From Haplosporangium gracile (lineage: Eukaryota > Mortierellomycota > Mortierellomycetes > Mortierellales > Mortierellaceae), in NCBI GenBank assembly GCA_015499985.1, contig JAAAUF010000425.1, positions 1 through 34,475 on the forward strand: a DNA stretch of 34,475 bases, written 5' to 3'. A program made the translations under genes and the position numbers. Below are positions 21,631 to 32,339 of the stretch, one piece after another (positions within the stretch are counted from its first letter, which is position 1; every line of letters begins with the position of its first letter). Under the pieces are notes generated by a model. It was not told the DNA's origin and did no database searches. It worked only from the letters and a program-made list of their open reading frames with translations.

Positions 21631-24600
21631 ATGCAACAGCAACAACTCCCGCAGGACCAACTGCCTCCAACTGCCACTGCCAAAGGTAACTTAAGTCTTT
21701 TTTTTTTTTTTTTTTTATTGTTCTTCTTGTTGGGGGATATATCTATAGGTGGATAGGAGATGAATGGACCCATTTCCATGCGATCTCGTTACTTCTTATG
21801 ACTCCCTTCCACCTCGCCTCGTCTCACCTCGTTGTGGTTATTCCTCCTCTAGTCCTTCTTTCTTCTCCTTTCTTTTTCATACAATCCATCGTTACCCCCC
21901 TTCTTTCTCTTCCTCTTTTTCCACTCCTACCTACCCCCTTTCCATCCCTAAGCACATCCATCCTCACTCCTCCTTTTTCCTTTCTTTTCAACAAATCACT
22001 TCATATCTTATCAAACACCGCCCTTCCTTCCTTTTTGCCAACATATACAAAACACATACGCTTTTCTCGGTATCTGGCACTACAACAACACAACAGCGAC
22101 ACAACACCGATAGCATGCACCATGAGAGCCACAACACGCACGCTTTTTCATTTTATTATTATTACTTTTTTATTTATTTATTTAAGACGGCTCTGTTGTT
22201 GTTATGTTTTCTGTCCGGGTTTGACAGAATGGGTTAAACGCATGAGAGAATCAAAGAAGAGCAGTATGGGTTCGTAAGGAATGATCCATGACAAAGACTT
22301 TTAGTCAGTCCAGCAACCACAGACACAAGAAGCGCTCCTGTTGTAACAACAACAACAACAGAAAGATAAATATGAGCCATGATGGATGCTAATGAAATCG
22401 GATTATACACGGGGTGGGGGGATCGTCAGAGCCATATTTGAAGTTTCGACTCTTTTTGCATGTTATGCTAAAGAGAAGGTGGGTGAAATAAGGCATCTGC
22501 AATGTAATAGTCGCACAGAGCAGCAACGCAAAAGAGCCTTAGCTTGTATGAAGGAAGGGAAGTATGGTCGATTATTTGTTTTTTGTTGGTCCATCGAAAT
22601 CATGGCATGTAAGGCCGACAGACAACAAGAGAGAAAGTCGACACATCACAAAAGAGAGTAGAGACGGAGCGAGGAGCGGACAAAAGGCGGAGCTCAATCG
22701 AGCCACATTCATGTCGTATTATTGGGGCTGGAAGATAGCATGGGGAATGGGCATCTGGGCATATGCAAACTCTTTCGCGGATACCTTGGTGTCATTATGA
22801 ACAAACGGACAAACGGACTTTTCTGCTTTCCTTGCATTCCGTGGGATATTTATATTGTTTTTCTTCTTCGGGGACTTCCTTGAGGAAATGTACTGGGGAC
22901 AGAAGGGAGCAAGAAGGGAAGAAGCGACACACACGGCGGATATGTTCAGGGTCGTCTATTGATTTGAGCTAAATAATAATTGACAGGCTAAGCTAAAGTT
23001 TAATCGAAACTGGGGTCAATCGGATCCTTTTCTACTTGGTGGTGGGTAAGAATTGACTCTTCTCTCTCTTTGGTGTGTATGAACTCTTTTCTTTCTTCTT
23101 TCCACTTACCACCCTGCTGCACATACGTAAAGTTCATTTCGCGAAAAGGGTGTCGTGCTTTTTGACATTCATTCCATTCCATACACAACAACAACCTCAC
23201 GGCACAAGTTGATCTCTTCTTTTTGAGTCTGCGCTATTTTATTTTTATTGTTGTTGACTTCAGCTGTCGGCGTGGCGTGGGTATGTCGGATTTGTTTGTT
23301 TCGTGAGAAAAGGATGATCAAAAGGTGGGGAGAGAGGAACAAGAGGAAACAAAGAAGAAAAGAAAAAGGAGGAAGTGTGTCCGTGAGTCGTCTCAATTGA
23401 TGGCTGTTGTCTCTTGTCTCTTGTCTCTTGTGTCTTGTCTCTTGTGTCTTGTCTCTTGTCCCTTGTCCCTTGTCTCTTGTCTCTTGTTCGTCTTTGCTCT
23501 TTACTACCCCACGAGTTAAGAACGAGAAACCGATGCACCCATACAAGAGGAGGGTCTGTGTTTATTTTTATCCATACGAGTACGAATTCGAATAAGAACG
23601 AGCGAACGTTTTTTATTTTTCACGGGCAGTTTTTATCCGGGTACCCCTTGGTTCGATTTGAGATGATAATAACAGGACTGGGATGGGTAACCAACAAAGG
23701 AAGAAATGCACCCCCCGGCTTGTAACAGAGATGGCATAGTATGACATGACATGACTTAATACATGACATGCAAAGAAGGAAGCCAACAATATTTTTTTTC
23801 AATGCACGATGCGATGCGATACGGCGAGGAAAGTGAAAAGGAAGGAGAAATAAAAAGGGGAAGAACAATAACAATAGTGGATAATGGATGATGGATTTTC
23901 TGGATCCAATGGGAGAAAGGATCAAACATGCGGCATTATTTCTTTTCGCCTTCTTTGCATTGTTCGCATTGCTTGAGAAATGGGAATCGATGATACTCCA
24001 TCCATACATCTGCTACTGTGTTTGGCGTTCTCTCTTTTCTACTGCGATGATGATGACGAGTGATCATGAGGATGATAGGATGTGTGTATGTGTGTGCGTG
24101 GGTAGTAGGAATAATAAGAAGAACTGGTGATGAACGCGGTCCCTGACTCTCCTTTTTTTCTTCCTTTCTAAAATGGTCTGTCCAGATAAGAAGCTGACCC
24201 CCTTCCAACGCAGCATCTCGCTCCTCAAGGCCAAAGCAGGCAAACCATCCTCTACAGCTACTACAACGACCACTTCCAGCAACGCTTCTTTAACTACGAC
24301 AACAGGAACGACGGAAACAACTGCAAAGACAAGCATTCTTACATCGTCATCGTCTCAACCAGCAACAGGACCAATCATTGTCACTCCTTCAAGGAGAACA
24401 GCCACCCAACAGCAAGTTAACCTCCAAAAGGCCCTAGTTCCAGCAGTGGCAGCACCCATCAAGAAGAGCCAAGCCCCACTCCCACCCTCTGTCGTCGTGG
24501 CCGTCTCAAATCCTTCTTCCCCTCCTTCCTCCTCCGCCTCCTCGCCGCCATCCTCCCCTTCCTCATCCACTGCTCCTTCCTCCGCCCCCTCCACTCCTCC

Positions 24601-27600
24601 CCCCGCTTCTTTTTCTTCTTCTTCCTCTCTTAATTCATCCTCCCCTTCCTCGACCACTTCTTCTCTTGCTTCCACGCCATCATCTCCCTCTCATACCCGC
24701 ACGGAATCATCCTCTTCCTCAACTCAATCTGACTCCGCTGCAACCACCACCGCAACCACTATGCCATCCAACTCCACAGCCCTCCCGGCCACTCAAAACC
24801 ACAATGCCTCCAATACCACATCTACAAAACAACAGCAACAGACGACGATGGGGCAGGCGAATGACAAAGCAGCAAACGGAGCAGCGACGACAATAACAAC
24901 GAGGGCGATCCCGTCGACATTTATCACAATGCCTTCGCAGGACCAGGAACCTGGCGCAGACGACTCGGATGACGATCCTGTTCCTGACGTAACCACAGGA
25001 GGCAGTGGTCGCAAACGTACAGTAACAACAGGAGCAACCTTGACCGGTCCATACCTCGCCACCTCCACAGTCGGACAACGATCTCTCTCAACACCTAATC
25101 TCCATGTCGACAACAGCCTCATCATCTCTCCTGCCAACAGTCCTCCCGGCTCGCCCGGAATGCCTGCGATCGCCTCTGTTACCGACTCGGCTCACGTTCC
25201 AGCTCTATCTCTCGATGGAAACTCGTCCAGTACAACCTTGAATGATACGTTTGTGTTGACTCTTTCGCCTTCCGCGTCCCCAGGGGTCTCACCAATGCCT
25301 TCCCCAATGGTCTCACCCAACTCGTCGCCTCGTCTCGCACCTCGCAAGTCAACAAGTTCGGTAGCGGGAGTCGCTCCACCAGTCGGCAGGACCAAGAATG
25401 GGGAACGACCAAGCAACCGCCACAGCGGTACTCCCCAACCTTCCACAACCTCGACACTCAAACAAAAGACACCCCCAGTCTCGGATGGAACAAAGACGCT
25501 CAAGTCGTCAAAAAACAAGACGATCAACCGCAGCTCTGTCGTTTCCTTGTTTGACACGGGCGCATCGTCCATGACACTTCCCACCAACTTTGCCAGGAAG
25601 GGATCTCTCCCGCAGGACGCAGCTCACACCGGTGGAACAGGAGGTCTTGCTGGGCTGTTTGTGGCGCAACCCCAGGATCTCACCAGCACACCCTTCAGTT
25701 TGACCTTGGCCGAGTTTCGGTTGAACGATATCTACCCCAAGAGACAACGCAGACTCTTGACGGTCCTCCACCGCATGGACAACCGCCTGCGAAAGGAGGG
25801 TGTCGTCAAAAAGTTGACCAAGGAGCAGCTCAAAGGAAAGCCAGGTAACCTAACAGACACTGTATAATTGATCCCTCTACCTTGTTTTTCCTTGCGTTTT
25901 GCGATTTTGACAGAGAGAACAAGAGACTGACCTTATTTTGTACGAACCTTTTATTTTTTCTTCTCTTCGTAGACAAGGAGATCTTGAAACCGGATCGCAA
26001 GTCTCTGAACAAGGACTATGCCAAGAAGAATGGCCAGGGTGGATTCATGGCTCAGAGGATCCCGGCCTTCCTCCGATCGAAGAAACTTAAGAAGCGTACT
26101 CGCCCAGGTATACCAATCATTATACCACTTTTCTACTCTTCTGCAAATCCTTTGTTGATCATACTGAAACTAGTGGAAAATGTTTAAAATTTGAATAGTG
26201 ATTTTGCATAATATCGAGATGGCGATTCGGGACAAGAAGCCAGAGCTGGCGTTGCAGTATATCAGCCTGTTACCGTCGAATGCATTGAAAAAGAAAAAGA
26301 AAAAGTCGTACTCGGATCTCAACCACTGTATGCTGTTGGCGATGCTTTACAGGATGGAGCAGGTCGCAATTGAGTTGGTCGACCGTGGATTCCCCATCGA
26401 CGTCAACTACCCCATTATTGGCAAGGCGCGCGACGAGTACAAGACTAAGGCCGGACGCACAGGACCCTTCGAATATCCCTCTTACTTTATCGTTGCCGTC
26501 GGCCTCGGCATGTGCAACCTCGTCAAATCCATGATCAAGGTACCTTTCCTCCTCTTTTCAGAAGGCTACTAGTGTTTTGTTAACTCTGTTTTTGTTACAA
26601 GCTCAATTGCTCACAACAAATTTTTGTTGTGTGATTGGAATAGAATGCGAATTTGAATCAGTCGTGGTGTGGATTGACGCCGTTGTTATTGGCGACGACG
26701 TTGAACGAGTGCACGAATGCGACGTGCCCACCACCGACATTGCCACCCAGCAAGTTGGCCAGCATGCTGTCAAGAGGCGAGCGTGTTCACCTGGATATGT
26801 CCTCTCAGACACTGATCAACCAGCTCCCCTCTGCATTCAACAAATCGACCAATACTCAGTTCCGAATCCCAGGATATACACCCACTAGCCCCAACAGCAT
26901 TGTCACAACTTTGCTTGAGTATGGAGCCGATCCTAACCAGGGCATCACATTGCAGCAGTATCTGTGGGCTAATAAACTCAAGGGCATGGGAGTATTGTCG
27001 CGTCGGCGCAAGATTCTGGACCCTAAAAGCGCACCCGACGACAACCCGATCGAGTTTTATATTGCGGCAAGACGTCATGAGAGCGGACGACAGTGGCTCA
27101 GTCATTCCGAGATCAAAGCTCGCAAGGTCGCCAAGGCACTGGAGGCGCAGTCGATGGGCGGAAAGAAGCGATTCTCGCCCGAGATGCAGGAATATTGGAA
27201 AGGAAAATCAATTTTGCCTGTTGAACTGGCGATTGCTTCAGGAAACCTGGACTGTGCAAGGACCATCTTGCAGAGATTGGGACCTAATTCTCTTGCGGGA
27301 TCGTCATTTGGACTGTTGCTGCAGAACGATGTGATGCTGACCTTGTCGTTGATCAAGTCTGGATCGCCTGTTTCGCAGCATGATCTTCACGGGTGCACGC
27401 CCTTGCATCTGGCGGCGCGGAGGGGCCATTTGGAGATGGTGATGGTCTTGGTCCAACTTGGAGGTGATGTCAACAGCCGAGGCGAGCGTCAATGGACACC
27501 GTTGCATGAGTCGATGAGTCAGAACCACAGCAACATTTCGTCGTTGCTGATTGCCTGTGGTGCTGATCTGGAAGCGACCAACGAGGCTGGTGAGACCCCC

Positions 27601-28291
27601 GAGGATGTTGGCCGACGTCGCGGACTCTCCCCTGAAGTCATTGCGGACCACCTCGGTATATTTTTTGTTATTTTAATCTTGATATTTTGTTTTGTTTTTT
27701 TTTTTTTACGTCCGTAATAACTAACCATCCTACTCTCACTCCTCTTCAATGAACCCCCTTTTCCTTATGTACATAGATGTGACAAAGGCAAAGAATTGCA
27801 GTGCGGGATTGGTTCATTCGTTTGCACAATTGCCGAGCCATGTGTCAACTGCAGTCGCCGAGACACGGTCTGGAGCATCATCCCGTCGTGCAAGCCATGA
27901 ACAACTCAGCACCAACACCTTGAAGTCGATGCTGATGTCGCCCTCCAGCAACAATCATTCTAGTAACGAGCGCAACTATAACAGTATGGACCAGTCGAGG
28001 ATGTCGGGACATTATGCGTCTTCGGTGACGTCGTCGTTGGGAGATTTGAGCCATAATGGAAGTAGTACTGCGGTCGGGACCAAGTCGCCGTTGTCGATGT
28101 CGCAGGATTCTTTGCTCCATCAAGTCAATGGACAGACTGTGAATGGAGGTAATGGCGGAAGCGGTGGAAGTGGAGGACATATGTCATTGACGCCTAGTTC
28201 TAGCTCGAGTAGCTTGACGGGGTCCAGGAGTAGCACCAGCAGTGAGAAGAAGAAGAAGGTCCGTGGCTTTTTGAAAAAGATCTTTAACTAG
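21631..28291 (+). CDS. Large ankyrin-repeat protein, six exons
   Basis: Exons: 21631-21685, 24186-25844, 25973-26107, 26199-26539, 26644-27655 and 27777-28291, giving 1238 residues. Exons 2-6 are firm. Exon 1 (Met plus a Gln-rich 18 residues, donor gtaact) joins in phase across a 2500-bp intron to an acceptor (tctgtccag) after a strong T/C tract. The alternative start is the ATG at 24173. The N-terminal half is disordered and Ser/Thr/Pro-rich. Then come 'LTLAEFRLNDIYPKRQRRLL', a basic linker, and a helical region with 'SDLNHCMLLAMLYRMEQVAI' and 'ARDEYKTKAGRTGPFEYPSY'. Ankyrin-type units include 'SWCGLTPLLLATT', 'TTLLEYGADPN', 'HDLHGCTPLHLAARRGHLEM' and 'QWTPLHESMSQNHSNISSLL' (about 975-1055). 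The tail is Ser/Gly-rich and ends with a basic 'KKKVRGFLKKIFN'. The ankyrin part should bind proteins; the specific role is unknown. Confidence 0.8.
23407..23483 (+). repeat. 7-bp tandem repeat, unit TTGTCTC, 11 copies
   Basis: Eleven consecutive 7-bp units, seven exact and four with one or two changes (TTGTGTC twice, TTGTCCC twice), lie inside the proposed 2.5 kb first intron of the ankyrin gene. The run is CT/GT-rich on the gene strand. Confidence 0.9.
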
Positions 28292-28578
28292 AACGAAACG
28301 GTCTTTTGTCTGCCCTCTGGAGATGAACGAGGGTCAGGAATGGGAATGGGAGAGGTTTGGAGTATTATTTACATAGACAAAAACCTCTCTTTACTAGCAA
28401 AAAAAACAAATTTACTGTGCTTTTGACAAAACTTAATAATGAGCATTGTGCTTTTTAATCATGTCTGTGTTTTTGTTTGTTTTGTTTTGGTTGATAAGTT
28501 GTAAATGGCGAAGCTTGTCGTTTTTCCTTCGTTAAATAATTTGGTTTTGTTGTTTTTTGTGGTGTTAGGTAATTGGAG
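28292..28578. other. Convergent 3' region
   Basis: The ankyrin gene (+) and the next gene (-) end facing each other with 287 bp between stop codons. AT-rich, no coding pattern. Confidence 0.5.
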
Positions 28579-31500
28579 TTAAGAATCGCCGGTATTCAAT
28601 AGGTCTGGCGTAGACCCACCAGCCTTCCAGAAATGCAACAGCTCCTTGTACGAGCTTGGTCTCCGCATCACCTTCTGTCCACTTGCCCTGCTCTTCTTTC
28701 CTTCTCCCAGTGTATTGCTCTCTGTACCGTTGGCGCCAGAGGAAGAGCAGACGTGTGCGGATCTGGGATCGCTGTTGATGGGACCTGCCATCAACGAGGT
28801 CAAGGACCGTTGGGTCATCAGTAGGTGGTGGCGTGCTAGTGGTAGGCTGGAACTCAGAGGGTGCGCTGAAATGGGTCCGTTGATATGTCCGTTGGGGACC
28901 ATGTTGACGGGACCACTGGCGTTGGGCAACGCCTCGAGAGTCATGGCGCGATGGCTTCTGGTGACTGTGGATGTGAGGTTGGCGGAGAGGGGTGCGGTGC
29001 GTTGTTGGAGGAGGTGGGGGACGGGTGTTGTGAGGATCCTTGTTGGGCGGGTTGCGCGTGGGTATTGTGGTCCTCCTGGTCCTATGGGAGGCTTTTGGTT
29101 CAGCGAGGAAGATGTGTTTGTGCGGGAGATGTTGTTGAATGAGGCCGAGGACTCTGAGTCATGAGAACGATGGCCCAGCGTGAATCTCAATCCTTGTTCT
29201 TGTCCCTTATGCTGCTGTTGCTGCTGCTGCTCCTGAAATCGCTCCTGCTCGCGTTGTTGGAGTGGTAACTGTTGCTGCTGCTGAAGGATCTTGTACATAC
29301 TTTCCGGTCTGGGTCTCTTCAACATTGTCATCGTTCCAGTACTTCCTCCTGCTCCAGTACCAGCGACAAGAACAATCTCCAAAGCTCCAAGGCGTGCCTC
29401 CATCTGATCAAAACATTTCTCCAATCTAGCGGACGTCACCTCCATCGCCAGCACGCGCTCCTGGATCCTGGTCTCGATCTCGCTCAACAACCTTGCGTGC
29501 ATCTCTGCTTCCGCCTTGTCGACCCTCCTCACCACGCCTCCGGCAGTAATAGGATCAAGGGAAGAGGAAGTAGATTCGAAAAGCATCAACTTGGCTTGAC
29601 GCATTTGGGTCATGAGGTCAATGAGGAGGGAGTCGTTGAGTTCGTGGAAGCGCATACCGAAGGCTTGGAGTTCGAGGCGGAGTTCAAGGAGAGATGCCTT
29701 GTCCAAGAGTTGGGAAGTCCTGTTCGAGGTTCTGGTGGTGTTGGGTGCGGGGTGGAGGGAAGGAGTAGTATGGAGGGGTTGTTCGCCTTCTGCGAATGAG
29801 AGGGATGGATGCTGAGGTTCGGAGGAGGAAGAGGTGGAGGTAGAGAGGGGGGTGGTGTCCTGGGCTGTGGCAATAGCAGTAGTAAAGGTGGTGGTATCCT
29901 GAGCAGTGTTATCCTGTCCGTCATGCAGCACCTGGACCTATTTTCATTTTTCGATTTGAATACAAAACGAACGTTAACAAATACATCAACTGCGTCGTCC
30001 AACACAAACATACCAACCCCTCCTCCCTCTCCGTTCTCTGTCCCCTCCTTCACACACAACCATATATCCCCCTTAGCTTACCTTGGACTCGATATCAGTA
30101 AGCTTATAAGAGACAAGAGCATCCATCTGGTTCACTCTCGAATCCAGATCCCCGACCCTTTGCGAAACATTCGACAGCATCTCCTTCCGAAGAGTTGTTG
30201 ATCCCTGTGGACTGTGCATTGACCTCATTATTCCTTGTTCCTCGTTATCAACGACGACAAGAACATCGCCATCGGATTTTGGTGGGCGGGGGGCAAGTGT
30301 GGGAGGAGTGGCGGTGTCACAAGGCGAGATTGACCCTGTGGCTGTGGGAGCAACACCCTGAGACAAACTCTGTTCTTGTTGGAGGTGTACAGCCTTTCCA
30401 TGACGATGGAGCAAGTCCAGATCCGTCCGGACCCCATCGCCCACAAATCGTTCTCCACCACTGGCTCTTCTTTGTTCTTGCTCTTCCTGTTGGTACTGAT
30501 AAGGCGATGAAGAATCGAGGGGAGGGAGCGGGCTGGATTTGTGAGCCCCAAAGGAACAGGAGTTGTTGTTATCGCCCTTGTTGTTGAGGATATTGAAATT
30601 GTTGGAAGAGTGCTGGTTATTGGCCTCCTGGAGGGGTTGGGCATGATGGAGCGAGTATCCCATCCTGGAGGTTTCTTTCAGGCTGTTGTTTGATGGTGAT
30701 ACCGATACCGGCCCTCCTTCTTTCTCTCCTTGCGTCTTGGAGGAGCGGGATGGAAGGGAGGAGGGGATTCCAGATTCTTCGTCGTCCTCTTGCTCTTTCT
30801 CTTCGCGGATGGCGTCCAGGATTAAAGTTGTCGATGTCGGACTCCTCATCGACGACGACGACGACGATATGTCGAGTTGTGAGATGATTGAATCTGTCAC
30901 ACCATCATCACCACCGTCACTACTCTGAACAGAATTATGAGGGCGAGAGGGCACGTCGCGGAGTTGATAGCGTTTGAGGAATAGTTCTTCGTTGTATGCT
31001 TCATCATCCGAGGTGTCGTCTGTGAGGTTCTGGTTGTTGGTTAGGTCAAGGGAGCCATGGTCGAGGTCGAGGTGATGGGAGTTGGGTGGGTAGTAAGGTT
31101 CGGACTGCAGGCCTCCGCGTGGATACGTTGGTTTTGCGAACCGGCGTTTTCCTATTAGGACGTTGGCAAGTGAGAGGGTAAGGTAGAGGGTAAGGTAGAG
31201 GGTAAGGTAGAGGGTAAGGTAGAAGGAGGGAGGAAGGGAGGGGAGGAATAGAGAGGAATGGTTAGTTTTAGTGGAGACAAGACAGTGTTGTTGTTCCCTC
31301 TCACTTTCCGCTCTTAGGACAAGAGTGGTGTGCGTTATTTCTCTCTATCTGTTTTCCTCCTCATTCTCCACTGTTTCCTCCTTCTGCTTCTTTCTTACTC
31401 CTCGAACATTTCACCTTCCACACCTCCTTTCCCTCCTTCTTCTCCTCTCGTCCACCTTTTCGTTTCAACTCAATCCACTTTCATTTTCAACCTCATCTTT

Positions 31501-32339
31501 TTGCATGCATGCATGCATGCTCCATATCCCTCCTTCACGAAATAACAAAACATTGCTTATGATAATTTACCAGAGACGGGAGAGAGATAAGAGAAATCCT
31601 CCTCCTCTTCTTCCTTCGACTGCCGGTAATCCACCTGCTCTCTACTCATCGATAGATCATGGTGCTCAACTCCAGAAGAAGAAGACGTGGTCCGACCATT
31701 GAGAGCAACAGTGTCCAAGTACGACGGCGACGGCGACGGCGACGACGCGAGCCCACGCTTGTTGTTCCGGTGATGGTCGTGTTCCACAAGATCAGTATTG
31801 TCGTCGCTGTACTCGTGAGTGTTGCTGCGGTGTCGTCTGTGGCGACGAAGATGACTACTGTTTTGGCGAGAGTGAGGATGGTAATCGTTGGAGTCCAAAT
31901 AGTCATCACTGTACTCACCATCCCCTCCATCATCATACTCATAATCGTCTTCTTCACTGGCAGAGGATTCGTCAAAGTAAACCGGTTGTGGAATTTCGAT
32001 CGGCAACAGACGAATAAACGGTCTTGCTCCATCCCCTCCCTCTGTTGCCCCTGTATTGTTACTATTGTCACCTGCCACCCCTGATCTTCCAACCCCTGAC
32101 CCTGTTGTCATCGATAACGTAGACGAATGCAAGTTAACCGTCGAACTACTCTGCATACTGAGAGTCCCCTGCCGTTTCAACGCATAATCCCTCAAAGGGT
32201 TCGGACCAGGGTTCTGAAGGAGGTGTGTAGGGGAGGTGATGGAGATTGAGTTCTGACGTTGGATTTGGCGGTTTGTTGCGGTGTAGTGGCGTTTGTGATA
32301 GGGCTCTTCTGTCGCGGCTGTGCTTTGGTTCTGGCCCAT
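28579..32339 (-). CDS. Putatively N-myristoylated coiled-coil protein, three exons
   Basis: Exons (minus strand): 31571-32339, 30082-31151 and 28579-29937, giving 1065 residues in continuous frame. I do not recognise the family. It starts 'MGQNQSTAATEE', which fits the N-myristoylation rule (Gly2, Ser6), so membrane attachment is likely. An acidic stretch ('ASEEDDYEYDDGGDGEYSDD') and a His/Arg-rich stretch follow. Exon 2 is disordered (Ser, Pro, Gln, Asn) but ends in a heptad-like 'QRVGDLDSRVNQMDALVSYK'. Exon 3 carries a long predicted coiled coil, about 690-805 ('LLELRLELQAFGMRFHELND', 'RLEKCFDQMEARLGALEIVL'), a Gln-rich stretch, and a conserved-looking end 'SSYKELLHFWKAGGSTPDLL'. Intron 1 is 419 bp, with a tandem repeat near its 3' end. 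The exon 3 start could be six bases later (second AG), dropping Val-Gln. A cortical or polarity scaffold is a guess from architecture only. Confidence 0.7.
31175..31222 (+). repeat. 12-bp tandem repeat, 4 exact copies, next to a splice acceptor
   Basis: Four perfect copies of AGGGTAAGGTAG. On the gene strand the unit is CTACCTTACCCT, so the array makes a C/T-rich stretch 23-70 bp before the 3' splice site of intron 1 of the myristoylated coiled-coil gene. Confidence 0.95.
31503..31520. repeat. (GCAT)n self-complementary repeat
   Basis: Eighteen bases, GCATGCATGCATGCATGC, a perfect palindrome. It lies in the same 419-bp intron as the 12-bp repeat. Confidence 0.9.

Noticed and set aside
23407..23483. 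CRISPR-like array
   Set aside because: Units are 7 bp in direct tandem with no spacers, in a eukaryotic sequence; this is a simple satellite.
21700..24170. Several plus-strand open frames of 60-160 codons in the proposed long intron
   Set aside because: They translate to simple Phe/Leu/Ser/Pro or Lys/Arg-rich sequence, overlap one another in different frames and show no family motif.
28633..29164. Plus-strand open frame of over 170 codons opposite exon 3 of the coiled-coil gene
   Set aside because: It is the antisense shadow of a GC-rich coding exon and has no recognisable motif, while the minus strand gives a coherent spliced protein.
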